A DNA stretch of 64,000 bases from Planktothricoides raciborskii GIHE-MW2 (GCF_040564635.1 NZ_CP159837.1:4513001-4577000); one strand, 5' to 3'. Counted from the first letter of the stretch, positions 54,542 through 62,522 are shown. The notes: generated from the sequence alone by a model not told the origin. Numbers and translations: made by a program.

Positions 54542-55090
54542 ATGGTTTTATTAGTCCTACCTCAAGAAGTACGGCATGAGATTGCTCGGATCGCGCAAAA
54601 TGGGCAAATTGATGTACCAAGCCTGGAACAATTTGCTTATTTAGTTCTCCGAAGTGCTTATCAGGAAGAGACTCCAGAAAATTCACTCAGTATTGATGAG
54701 TTAAAAAGCGCCATTTACCGCCGTTTTAAGGTCAAAAATACCAAAGAACTAAAGCAGTCTGGAGCTTTTAAGATGGCCACAGAGGGCATAAAAATACCCG
54801 ATTTTCGGTTGAAATCAACCTGGGAGATGTTATATCGTCGATTTATTGATATTCTCCCCCACGAGCGATATCAGCAGGGTTATGGCTGTATTAACGGTGT
54901 CAACGTCTTTAATTATTTCAAGCCGTGGCAAGTCTTTGACTTAGATCCCAAAACAGCGACAAAACAAGATATTAAGAATGCTTATTATCGGCTTTCAAAG
55001 ATTTATCATCCTGATAATCCAGAGACGGGCGATCGCATGATTTTTGAGCGAATCGATTTAATGTACAAAAGTCTTAGTTTTGAAATTTAA
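54542..55090 (+). CDS. Protein with C-terminal J-domain
   Basis: A 182-residue protein. The last 60 residues form a J-domain: PWQVFDLDPKTATKQDIKNA (helices I-II), the diagnostic HPD in SKIYHPDNPETGD, and IFERIDLMYKSL (helix III). The first 120 residues (MVLLVLPQEVRHEIARIAQN, then SIDELKSAIYRRFKVKNTKE) are helical and belong to no domain I know. A J-domain at the C terminus suggests that the N-terminal part selects a client and delivers it to a DnaK chaperone. An HNH-like gene follows nine bases later. The pair is bracketed by copies of a palindrome-ended repeat. Confidence 0.78.
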   Translation: MVLLVLPQEVRHEIARIAQNGQIDVPSLEQFAYLVLRSAYQEETPENSLSIDELKSAIYRRFKVKNTKELKQSGAFKMATEGIKIPDFRLKSTWEMLYRRFIDILPHERYQQGYGCINGVNVFNYFKPWQVFDLDPKTATKQDIKNAYYRLSKIYHPDNPETGDRMIFERIDLMYKSLSFEI

Positions 55091-55099
55091 TCATGGTCA

Positions 55100-56110
55100 T
55101 TGATTGAGAGAGATATTTTCTATATTGAAGAAAAAAAATTAGTCGAAGCATTAGAAATCACATTAAAAGAGTTTGATGATTTTGTTGAAAGGTTAATTTC
55201 CGTTGATTTAATACTTCAAGAATCGCTCCACTTTATTGTTCAGAATTATATTGCCGAAAAACCTATTAGGCTTTTTTCTCGTGAAGGTGCGATCGCCGTT
55301 ACCAGGAGTTTAGAGAAAGAAGGAATTGTTAATGATGCCACGATCAAATCGGTGTTGATCTTAGTTGAACAATACCGCATTGAGCAGATTGATAATAAAG
55401 TTCGTCGTTCAATTTATGAACATAGTTCTTCTTTGCTGGTAAAAAATCAGAGACATTGGCTAAGTTATCGAGATGTTGTAAAAATATTCCGAACTAATAA
55501 GGATAGACTGGCTGAAGCCAGGGCATCGATTAGAATGTCTGATAACCCAATGATATTCGGTGAAGACTTCGATCTAATAGAAAAAGATGTACATTTCTCA
55601 CTATCAGGTTTGGAAAAATTAAGTATAGAGCTATCTTTGACTTTGCGATCGCAAGAAAGGCGAGAGTATTGCGAGAGGGTTAGAGAAGTGGCTCCGCCCG
55701 TTTTAGAATACCTAGCTTTGGCTCCATCTCCATCGGATAGTCAGATTGAGAGTGCTGTTAGATTTGTCAAAAACCAGAACAACAAATGTTGTCAAATTAC
55801 AGGTGCTACTCGTAACAAATATGACAATCCAACCCTACAACTGGTAGGACATCATTTATATGACAAAGAAAACTATAGATTTTTGGCGGCAGAACCTGAG
55901 AATATTATTCCCATTTGTCAAGAAATTAGTGATGGTTTTCATCTTTGGAATGGCGGCTTCAAAAAATCTTGTACAATTGATGATTTTCTTAAGTATATCA
56001 AATGGAAATATCCTGAAAAACATCACAAAATATTAATGCTATATCGGAAACGAAAAATTCTCTATGAAAAACTTAAAATGCATCAACCAACTCTACCTTA
56101 TGGTGAATAA
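55100..56110 (+). CDS. Uncharacterised protein with C-terminal HNH-like nuclease motif
   Basis: A 336-residue protein. Residues 1-200 are helical and unrecognised, perhaps DNA-binding (WLSYRDVVKIFRTNKDRLAE has a helix-turn-helix look). The C-terminal 110 residues resemble an HNH/Endonuclease VII-like fold: CCQITGATRNKYDN (Cys pair position), LVGHHLYDKENYRFLA (catalytic His-His), and ENIIPICQEISDGFHLWNGG (Asn and final His). Metal-dependent DNA cleavage is therefore plausible but not proven. There is no ATG in phase at the start; TTG 55100, ten bases after the upstream stop, is the first possible. Coupling to the J-domain gene suggests joint action. Confidence 0.65.
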   Translation: MIERDIFYIEEKKLVEALEITLKEFDDFVERLISVDLILQESLHFIVQNYIAEKPIRLFSREGAIAVTRSLEKEGIVNDATIKSVLILVEQYRIEQIDNKVRRSIYEHSSSLLVKNQRHWLSYRDVVKIFRTNKDRLAEARASIRMSDNPMIFGEDFDLIEKDVHFSLSGLEKLSIELSLTLRSQERREYCERVREVAPPVLEYLALAPSPSDSQIESAVRFVKNQNNKCCQITGATRNKYDNPTLQLVGHHLYDKENYRFLAAEPENIIPICQEISDGFHLWNGGFKKSCTIDDFLKYIKWKYPEKHHKILMLYRKRKILYEKLKMHQPTLPYGE

Positions 56111-56299
56111 GTGACTATAAAATTAGTCTTGGTATCCCCAAATTTTGTTTTATCCTAATCTGCTGGCTCAAACCGATTCAAACCCTCCGCAGTAACACAC
56201 CAACGGGGAAACCTTCTGATGAGATGGTTTTCACTCATTATTAATGTCTTACCTTCTCTGGCTATTGCTATAACGCCTTACCCTGAAACATTTTGCTAT

Positions 56300-56367
56300 A
56301 GAAACCGGGTTTCTGTCAGACGGTTTGCATCTTCACCCAAACCGCCTCAAGAAACCCGGTTTCTTGT
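56300..56367. repeat. Palindrome-ended repeat element, copy 2
   Basis: AGAAACCGGGTTTCT, a diverged core containing GTTTGCATCTTCACCCAAAC, then AAGAAACCCGGTTTCTTGTC. It has the same orientation as copy 1 on the other side of the J-domain/HNH cassette. Confidence 0.85.
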
Positions 56368-56391
56368 CTCCCATACTCGCCCCTTAGCATT

Positions 56392-56408
56392 GTACAATAA
56401 TGTTGTAC
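56392..56408. promoter_or_regulatory. Operator-like palindrome before the Phd-type antitoxin gene
   Basis: GTACAA-TAATG-TTGTAC is a perfect six-base inverted repeat ending 16 bases before the antitoxin ATG. Phd/YefM antitoxins repress their own operon by binding such palindromes, so it is probably the autoregulatory site. Confidence 0.6.
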
Positions 56409-56424
56409 GAGTTATCTAGCAAAA

Positions 56425-56712
56425 ATGATGTTAAGCAAAGAAACCACTTATTCTCAAGCGAGAATGAATTTAGCCACTATTTTGGATCAAGTGTGTGATG
56501 AGCGTCAGATTGTGGTCATTAAGCGCCGCAATGAGAAAAATGTGGCGTTAATTGCCGAAGATGAGCTAGAGAGTTTATTATAATGTGTCTATTTACTGCG
56601 ATCGCCCGAAAATGCGAAACGTTTATTTCGTGCTTTAGAATGGTCAGAAAATAGCACCACAACTCCTCAAACGGTAGCTGAATTAAAAGAGGATTTAGGA
56701 ATTGAGTCCTAA
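56425..56712 (+). pseudogene. Phd/YefM antitoxin gene with an in-frame TAA
   Basis: The frame reads MMLSKETTYSQARMNLATIL, then VVIKRRNEKNVALIAEDELE and SLL before a TAA at 56581. It continues in the same frame CVYLLRSPENAKRLFRALEW and ends VAELKEDLGIES. The N-terminal DNA-binding fold and the YLLRSP-NA-RL segment are typical of YefM-type antitoxins, whose second half wraps the toxin. The stop lies exactly where relatives have a Glu-like codon before the Y-L-L helix. The remaining 52-residue piece could still bind the operator. No RelE/YoeB toxin gene follows. Confidence 0.75.
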
Positions 56713-57176
56713 AAATAAAAAACAATTTAATGAAAACCATAATAAATTGAGTTAGAGCATTTTTTCGTTTACAAATTAACAAAAAATAAGGTTTATTTTT
56801 TACAATCACGTTCTGATTATAAATCAGATTAAACTGATGAAAAAAATCTATTTTTAATTGAATTTTAATTTAATTAAAAATACCAACTATATCCTAAGTA
56901 GAAAACGGGGAATTGGGTCAGACAAAAACATAACGAGAAACCGGGACCCAATGCCATAACCTTTGCATCCTCACCCAAATCTGATTAAGAAACCCGGTTT
57001 CTCGCATCCCCCCACCCGAAAACCCAGCAACCCTCAGAAACCGGGGCTGCCATAACCTCTGTATCCCCACCGAAATCTAGTATCGAAGGTTTCTAGCCCC
57101 CACCCACATCTTGAGAATTGTAAAAACATTGGCTTTTCGTTGGTTTTTTGCTATGATGTCCACAGGAGGTGGAATT
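56713..57176. repeat. AT-rich gap with two further palindrome-ended repeats
   Basis: After an AT-rich stretch (56760-56900), copy 3 of the element occupies about 56935-57005 (ends GAGAAACCGGGACC and AAGAAACCCGGTTTCTCG). Copy 4, strongly decayed, lies at about 57035-57095 (AGAAACCGGGGCTG, then CGAAGGTTTCTAG). No gene is present. Confidence 0.7.
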
Positions 57177-57674
57177 ATGGCGACGCCTGTAAAAAATCAA
57201 AGCGGGCTCAGCTTACGAGTTGGTCAAACCTGGAAGTCGTTTGAGCAATTTCGTCTAGAAGGGGCGAAAACCCTGAGTTCAGTCAAGGATCGGGTTATTG
57301 CCACCCTTCATACCAAATCAGGCCAATATCGTATTATTGAAGAGCATGATTTTCAGACCTTGTATGGTTTAGCCCGGGATGTCGATCGCCTGCGGGGAGG
57401 ACTCCGGGTAGTGGTTCTAGCGGTACGCGCTGCCCAGAAGCATCCCGATGAAGAAAACTTAAATTTACTGGCGGAAGCGGTGGCTATGCTAGGCAATTTG
57501 CCGGAACTCCCGGTGCGCGATACCTTTGATGCTTTGGAACCGGAAACCTTAGACCAAAATGAGGAAGAGGAGGTGATACTCGATCGCGATCGCATTCCTC
57601 ACCCCCTGCATGAAGCAAGGCTATCGCGTCAGCAAATCGGCGAAACTGCCCAGCCCAATGGACTAGAAGACTAA
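57177..57674 (+). CDS. Hypothetical soluble protein
   Basis: A 165-residue protein starting MATPVKNQSGLSLRVGQTWK with AGGAGG at 57164-57169 fixing this ATG; the frame is open further upstream, but without signals. The middle (FQTLYGLARDVDRLRGGLRVVVLAVRAAQKH) is helical, and an acidic stretch (LDQNEEEEVILDRD) precedes the C terminus. No catalytic motif or membrane segment is seen. It is followed after 12 bases by a second small gene in the same direction. I do not recognise the family. Confidence 0.6.
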   Translation: MATPVKNQSGLSLRVGQTWKSFEQFRLEGAKTLSSVKDRVIATLHTKSGQYRIIEEHDFQTLYGLARDVDRLRGGLRVVVLAVRAAQKHPDEENLNLLAEAVAMLGNLPELPVRDTFDALEPETLDQNEEEEVILDRDRIPHPLHEARLSRQQIGETAQPNGLED

Positions 57675-57686
57675 ATCACGGGGACA

Positions 57687-57923
57687 ATGAACAATCAACC
57701 GCCTCCCAGTCTAGCGGAGTTAGAAAAGCAGTTAAAAAATCTCTCCCATGATTCTCAGGCTTTAGAGATAATTCAGGAGTTCGCCAATAAACTGGGCAAA
57801 ACCAAACACCGCCAGCTTGTCTTTGGAGAAGAAGGCGCACTGGTATGCCAGCCCATTGAGTATCAGGATGTCTTGGCAAGGGGTCTGATTGATGAGACAG
57901 AAGACCCCTTTACTCTTTTGTAG
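57687..57923 (+). CDS. Small hypothetical protein
   Basis: A 78-residue protein (MNNQPPPSLAELEKQLKNLS) with a helical first half and a mixed second half ending GLIDETEDPFTLL. It lies 12 bases after the preceding hypothetical gene, probably as a two-gene unit. The DNA directly behind it looks like decayed coding sequence, so it may be the surviving part of a larger operon. No known motif is seen. Confidence 0.55.
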   Translation: MNNQPPPSLAELEKQLKNLSHDSQALEIIQEFANKLGKTKHRQLVFGEEGALVCQPIEYQDVLARGLIDETEDPFTLL

Positions 57924-58345
57924 GGGCATATTATCAGCACAGATGCGGCTTATTTCCTCGGAGAACGGATCGCGGGGATTAAATTTGCCATTGCTACTTC
58001 TACGATCTTGTACCTGGTCGCCGTAATTACGCCTTTTTGTTGCGATTACAACCCATTCGTGCCAACGATCCGAATGCCAAACAGCTTCTAAGTGAAATGC
58101 TAAAGTTCACGTCCACCAGAGGATGTGTCTGCCACCTTTGCCCGGTGATCCAGAAGATGCGATCGCCAATGCGGTGATTTTTGATGGCGTTTGTCAAATT
58201 CGACTAGATGATTTATTGGTATCAACACGCCATGCAAGTTTAAGTCTGGTGGGGTGGCGCATATTTGGCTCTTTAGTGCGTTCAATTTTGGTGCGGACTG
58301 GGCCTAGTGAAGTGGCAATGCGAGAAGCTTTTCACTTCCGAGAAA
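57924..58345 (+). pseudogene. Decayed coding region of unknown origin
   Basis: No frame stays open, but protein-like stretches appear in different frames in order. They are CHCYFYDLVPGRRNYAFLLR and LQPIRANDPNAKQLLSEMLK (from 57986), then DPEDAIANAVIFDGVCQIRL and DDLLVSTRHASLSLVGWRIF (from about 58144). Codon use and HIP1 content look like real genes. At least two frameshifts separate the pieces. I cannot name the family. The region ends at the fifth palindrome-ended repeat. Confidence 0.4.
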
Positions 58346-58405
58346 CCGGGTTTCTATGACAATCTCTGCATCCTCACCCAAATCTGATTAAGAAACTCCT
58401 CGCAT
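58340..58405. repeat. Palindrome-ended repeat element, copy 5
   Basis: GAGAAACCGGGTTTCTATGA and the core CAATCTCTGCATCCTCACCC are almost identical to copy 1, but the right end is eroded to AAGAAACTCCTCGC. Between its left palindrome and the core there is no insertion, so unit length is conserved at about 68 bases. Confidence 0.8.
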
Positions 58406-58447
58406 CTGCAGTGAGTATGGCTTCAGCTAGTTTCATCCTTTGATTTA

Positions 58448-58741
58448 TCAATCGCTAAACAATTCTTCTAGGTCTTGTCTGCCATGCACAACCCGCAAAA
58501 AATCGACCATTTCCCCTCTGACCCGATAAAAAATAATGTAGCCATATCAAGGTAAACCGCGCAAATCCGCCAATAAATAATCGTAACTTTTTCCCAGATA
58601 AGGGAACTGGGTTAAGTATTTGCATTTCTGGTTAAATTCTGCAAAAAAACGCTCCCCTGCTGTCAGATTTCGGGCTAAAAAATACTCATAAATCTGGTTC
58701 AAATCTTGACTGGCGGATAGGGATATCCGGTACTGACTCAC
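58448..58741 (-). pseudogene. RelE/ParE-family toxin gene with an in-frame TGA
   Basis: The leftward frame starts at a GTG (58741) and reads SQYRISLSASQDLNQIYEYF, then LTQFPYLGKSYDYLLADLRG and LP before a TGA at 58549-58547. In the same frame it resumes YGYIIFYRVRGEMVDFLRVV and HGRQDLEELFSD, stopping at 58448. This second part is exactly the C-terminal strand pair of ParE/RelE toxins. The gene overlaps the antitoxin stop by four bases. A toxin cut before YIIFYR lacks its last two strands and should be inactive. Confidence 0.8.
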
Positions 58742-59004
58742 TGCGCTTCTCCCTTGGCTTGGTGAAAACGCTCCAAAATGTCTAAAACAAAAGTTTCCCC
58801 ATCTAAGCCTTCGCCATTATCCAATTCTAAGGCGGCAGATTGTACTTTAGCAAGGGTTTCGGTGAGCCAGTCTTGGTATTCAGTTTGCAATTTTTCTAGC
58901 AATTTAAACGCTGCATTCACCTCTTCATCAGGATGGTTAAAATTGCCCTGGGCTAACTGGGCAGCGATAAACTCCTCTTGTTGCTTGTTTAAGGTAATTG
59001 GCAT
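58738..59004 (-). CDS. ParD-like antitoxin
   Basis: An 88-residue protein (MPITLNKQQEEFIAAQLAQG, then NFNHPDEEVNAAFKLLEKLQ) with the ribbon-helix-helix start and the conserved spacing of ParD/CopG-type antitoxins. The C-terminal half (GEGLDGETFVLDILERFHQA) would contact the toxin. Its stop overlaps the toxin start as GTGA. ATG 59004 is preceded by GGAGAAAGTG. The toxin gene is interrupted, so the antitoxin is now probably free of its normal load. Confidence 0.8.
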   Translation of the reverse strand: MPITLNKQQEEFIAAQLAQGNFNHPDEEVNAAFKLLEKLQTEYQDWLTETLAKVQSAALELDNGEGLDGETFVLDILERFHQAKGEAQ

Positions 59005-59087
59005 CACTTTCTCCAGAAACCTGCTTTCTCGCCATTATAGCTGTAGGGCAGGTCACTCGGATGCAAGCAAAGAAGGTTTCTCCCCAC

Positions 59088-59165
59088 CCCTGCCGATGGC
59101 GGGCACCCCTGCCGATGGCGGGCACCCCTGCACCCCTGCTCCCCAGCCCCTCTGCTCCCTCACAC
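59088..59165. repeat. Short GC-rich direct repeats
   Basis: CTGCCGATGGCGGGCACCC occurs twice in tandem (about 59090-59127), followed by CACCCCTGC repeats and a pyrimidine-rich stretch up to the WD40 remnant. Confidence 0.65.
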
Positions 59166-59844
59166 CCCCTCCAACCGCAGAAAATGCACCCGCCCCGACC
59201 AATCCCCCGCCACCACCGTCACCCCATCAGCTGCGATCGCACAACAGTTAAACCCACCAAACTCCCCTCTAAACGTCGCCACCTCATTTCCCGTCCCTAA
59301 CTCCCACAGTTTCAGGGTGTTATCATAAGAACCAGAAACAGCGATTTTGCCATCGGGGGTAATGGCGACTGCATATACCGAGTCATTATGCCCGGTGAGG
59401 GTGCGAATCAGTGCTCCACCGGGAGGAGTGAGGGTGGGGGAGAGGGGACGCAACCAGGGTTTTTTTTTGGGCTTGTTTGACCTGTTCCAGTAACGCGACA
59501 ATTTCAGGCTGAGAAAACGACAATAACCGCCCCAGCATTTGCCCCGCTAGTTGGGTCTTATCCTGGTCTAAAATATGTGCCGATAGCCGCAACGCCCCTT
59601 GAATTAGGCTTAACGTCTGTTGTTCCGTTTCCGATACCAAGGGTAATGCCAAATCATAATCATCAATTAACGGGTTGATCCCCACCGCCTCTAACTTTTG
59701 CTCCAAAAAGCCAAAATCCGTCAACCAAGCTACCAACCGCTGTACCTGTCCCCCCTTGGCAAAATAACTGGGTTGATGTCGGAGGAGGTGCAGGCGGTCT
59801 TCTGGTAACTGTTGCTGAATCCAATCTCCTAATTCTGTGGTCAT
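59160..59844 (-). pseudogene. WD40-repeat protein remnant with a homopolymer frameshift
   Basis: The leftward frame from ATG 59844 reads MTTELGDWIQQQLPEDRLHL, then SLIQGALRLSAHILDQDKTQ and [12 protein letters not shown]. After EQVKQAQKK it reaches a run of nine A (59460-59468 on the complement). The protein continues only in another frame: [60 protein letters not shown] and [13 protein letters not shown]. This is the spacer and beta-propeller edge of cyanobacterial NACHT/NB-ARC-WD40 proteins. Only about two WD repeats remain of the usual many, so most of the propeller was deleted. Slippage at the A run may partly restore the frame. Confidence 0.75.
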
Positions 59845-60152
59845 AGAGGCGCTCCATCGGCTAAATTGTCACCCATACGGCGGTTAATCTCTTCTAGGTC
59901 AACTCCTGAATCTTTGGCTTGCTCGTTGAGAAAGTCGCTAAACGAGGCATGATAGACGCTGTAGCGAGGTTCTTCCTGAATCTTTTGTAACCGCAAAAAC
60001 TGCCGCCATTCCTTCAACACTGGCGGCAGCTTATATTCTGCTATCCCGGTGAACTTAGCCAGCAACCGCTGGGAAATGGGTTCTCGCGCTTCCGAGAGGA
60101 CATAAATGATGTAGATTTTCTCAGCGGGTAGCGGGTCAGCATTCATATCCAT
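59841..60152 (-). pseudogene. C-terminal piece of a NACHT/STAND-type ATPase upstream of the WD40 remnant
   Basis: The 103-residue frame reads IYIIYVLSEAREPISQRLLA, then VLKEWRQFLRLQKIQEEPRY and SVYHASFSDFLNEQAKDSGV. The last stretch is the helical end that follows the ATPase core in cyanobacterial NACHT/NB-ARC-WD40 proteins. No Walker A or B motif lies upstream, so the ATPase itself is lost. It overlaps the next frame by ATGA. An expressed small protein is possible, because the ATG at 60152 is intact, but decay from a larger conflict-type protein is more likely. Confidence 0.6.
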
Positions 60153-60372
60153 AATCAGCCTTTTTGGTAATATTGCCGCAGACTCCTTGGGAGTATTCTA
60201 GATTTGGTAGTCTATAAATGCTTTCCACTGTCAACCATCAAGCATCCTCATAGACTAATCTCACAGATAAAATAAGTAGGGGCAATCCGTTGGCGGTGGT
60301 TGCCCCAATGTCAGAATATAAATATGGTGCGTAAGTCATCTATTTCATAAACCCATAAAGAATTGCAGCCAA

Positions 60373-61398
60373 ATGAGACTAGAACAAATTACCACTCGAT
60401 TACCTTTATCCCAAGTAGCTCAGAATTTTGCTCTGAGCAGTCAAGTGCAACAACGTTTAATCGCACTGAGGTTACTTGATCCCCCGGTCGATGGCATTTT
60501 CGGCCCCAAGACTACCGCAGCGTTTCGGCGATTTCAAACCCTGGTGGGAATTACCACCGAACCAGATAGTCTTGGTCCGCAAACCGCCAGACAACTGTTA
60601 ACGGTACAGCCACAAAACCTGCCGACGAATAATCCGGTTTTAAGCATAATTATCAAGACCAAGCTCAAACTGCGGCCTCTTCAGTCCAGGGAATTAAGCC
60701 CTAGTGAGATCCTGGACGCTGAACCGGGTCAGTCATTTGCTCTGGTAGATTATGAAGCGGGGCACCGGCGTCACTATAAGGTGACATTCTCTCAGCCGGT
60801 GAGTAGTCAAAGGGTTTGGTATGCCTACGACGAGCACGTCAAAATCGTTGATGGGACGCAACAGATTATTAACAGTGGCCCGCCGAGACAAGTCAGACTG
60901 AATGTGCCCTTTAAATCTCAGTTGGACAACTGGTATAACCCAACGGGTTCTTGTAATGTTACTTCGATCGCCATGTGTTTGGAGTATCTGGGGGTGAGAC
61001 GCTATGATTTGCGGTACAGGCAGCTAGAGGACGAACTGTATCGTTATATGCTCGATAGCGGATTAAGTCGTCATTCTCCTCAAGACCTGGCGAAAGTGGT
61101 GCGTGATTATGGCCGCCGAGACGATTTCACCGTTTGGGGCACCATTGACCGAGCGAAGGAGCATATAGCCAAGGGCAACCCGGTAGTGGTGCATGGATAC
61201 TTTACTTCTTTTGGTCATATTATTGTTTTAGTTGGCTACGATCAAAATGGATTTATTGTCCATGACCCCTACGGGGAGTGGTTTTCCACGGGCTATCGTA
61301 CAGACCTGAGTGGGGCATTTCTCCACTACAGTTATAATCTGATTAGGAATACTTGTATGCCTGATGGTCAGTTTTGGACTCACTTTATTAGCCGCTAA
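60373..61398 (+). CDS. Peptidoglycan-binding and C39-like peptidase protein
   Basis: The 341-residue protein has an N-terminal PG_binding_1 domain (about 25-77; RLIALRLLDPPVDGIFGPKT and TAAFRRFQTLVGI). A beta-rich middle part follows, then a C-terminal C39-like cysteine peptidase domain (about 178-340). The catalytic Cys is likely in NPTGSCNVTSIAMCLEYLG and the His in TSFGHIIVLVGYD, with the HDPYGEW block after it. No signal peptide is visible, so the site of action is unclear; export by another route or phage-like release is possible. Such enzymes cleave peptides, often at Gly-Gly, or act in wall turnover. It is monocistronic. Confidence 0.82.
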   Translation: MRLEQITTRLPLSQVAQNFALSSQVQQRLIALRLLDPPVDGIFGPKTTAAFRRFQTLVGITTEPDSLGPQTARQLLTVQPQNLPTNNPVLSIIIKTKLKLRPLQSRELSPSEILDAEPGQSFALVDYEAGHRRHYKVTFSQPVSSQRVWYAYDEHVKIVDGTQQIINSGPPRQVRLNVPFKSQLDNWYNPTGSCNVTSIAMCLEYLGVRRYDLRYRQLEDELYRYMLDSGLSRHSPQDLAKVVRDYGRRDDFTVWGTIDRAKEHIAKGNPVVVHGYFTSFGHIIVLVGYDQNGFIVHDPYGEWFSTGYRTDLSGAFLHYSYNLIRNTCMPDGQFWTHFISR

Positions 61399-61751
61399 TT
61401 AGCCCCTAAATTTAGATCAATTGAGATTGATCATAGTAATTTAAATTTAGGGAAATGAACCCCTGAAAATTTTAGATCCTGTCCCCGCGAATGCGTTGGT
61501 TGGGTTGAAGACCGAAACCCAACCTACTAATAGCTAATAATAGCTATAATTATGGCTATAACTTTCAGGTTTATGCTCTATTAAAGTGGTAAATAAAATA
61601 GGTCAATTCTGATGATTTTTGGCCAAAAAATCTTAAAATTACTGAATCGGTATTCAAAAAGTGAATGGGGAAAAGTAGGGGCGCTTCGGGAAACGCCCTG
61701 GCGATCGCGAAGCGCCCCCTAGGGAATCGCTAGTTTTAGGGTGATGAATGG
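61399..61751. other. Intergenic region with two large hairpins
   Basis: The first hairpin (61404-61452) pairs CCCTAAATTTA with TAAATTTAGGG and has an inner GATCAAT/ATTGATC stem, placed just past the peptidase stop. The second (61678-61718) pairs GGGGCGCTTCG with CGAAGCGCCCC perfectly around a HIP1-containing loop, 34 bases before the TrmJ-like start. No gene is seen. Confidence 0.65.
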
Positions 61752-62522
61752 ATGAATGAACAATTATTAGCTGCGGTAAGAATTATTTTAGTGGAACCGG
61801 CAGGGGCGCTGAATGTGGGCACGATCGCCCGAACTTTGAAAAATCTGGGACTTTCTCAGTTAGTTTTGGTAAATCCTCATTGCGATCCTTTGGGGGAAGA
61901 AGCCCGCCGGATGGCGGTTCATGCTCAAGATATTTTAGAAAATGCTCAGGTGGTGGGCTGCTTACCAGAAGCATTGACAGGGTGTGTGCGTGCGATCGCC
62001 ACTACAGCCCGTCCGCGAGCGCTGGATACGGTATTAGAATCTCCTAGAGTTGCCTTACCCTGGCTTTGTGATTCATCCACTCCCTCGGCTTTAATTTTTG
62101 GCCCGGAAGATCGCGGTTTAAGTAATCAGGAATTGAATTATGCCCAGAGATTTGTCCGCATTCCGACTTCAGACGCTTATCCCTCCTTAAATCTGGCTCA
62201 GTCCGTGGCGATTTGTGCTTATGAACTGTCCCAGTCAGTGACGGAAAATATGCCACCGGCAGCCATGCGGGGTTTAACGCCTGTGGAGTCTAACCCCTCT
62301 GCCTCAATGGAAGCGATCGAGGGATATTATCAGCATCTAGAAAGCCTCTTGCTCAAAATTGGGTATCTTTATCCCCATACCGCTGCCACCCGGATGGAAA
62401 AATTCCGAAGAATTTATAATCGTGCAGGACTATCTAATCAGGAATTAGCGATGCTGCGGGGAATTCTTTCTCAGGTAGAATGGGCAATTTCCGACTTAAA
62501 AGTCAGTAGCACGGATGACTAA
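61752..62522 (+). CDS. TrmJ-like RNA methyltransferase (SPOUT family)
   Basis: A 256-residue SPOUT enzyme. Motif 1 appears in RIILVEPAGALNVGTIARTL (N-terminal Asn-x-G-x-x-A-R), motif 2 in ALIFGPEDRGLSNQEL and motif 3 in PSLNLAQSVAICAYELSQS, forming the trefoil-knot SAM site. This set fits TrmJ/TrmH-type enzymes that 2'-O-methylate tRNA (position 32 in TrmJ). The C-terminal helical extension (LLLKIGYLYPHTAATRMEKF and RRIYNRAGLSNQELAMLRGI) is characteristic of TrmJ. The start MNEQLLAAVRIIL is the ATG at 61752. Confidence 0.88.
   Translation: MNEQLLAAVRIILVEPAGALNVGTIARTLKNLGLSQLVLVNPHCDPLGEEARRMAVHAQDILENAQVVGCLPEALTGCVRAIATTARPRALDTVLESPRVALPWLCDSSTPSALIFGPEDRGLSNQELNYAQRFVRIPTSDAYPSLNLAQSVAICAYELSQSVTENMPPAAMRGLTPVESNPSASMEAIEGYYQHLESLLLKIGYLYPHTAATRMEKFRRIYNRAGLSNQELAMLRGILSQVEWAISDLKVSSTDD

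Larger units (their letters stand above)
56111..56424. other. Intergenic region with repeat element and antitoxin operator
   Basis: The 314-base gap holds the second palindrome-ended repeat (56300-56367) and, near its right end, the operator-like palindrome before the Phd-type gene. A short open frame at 56219 crosses the repeat and is not a gene. Confidence 0.55.
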
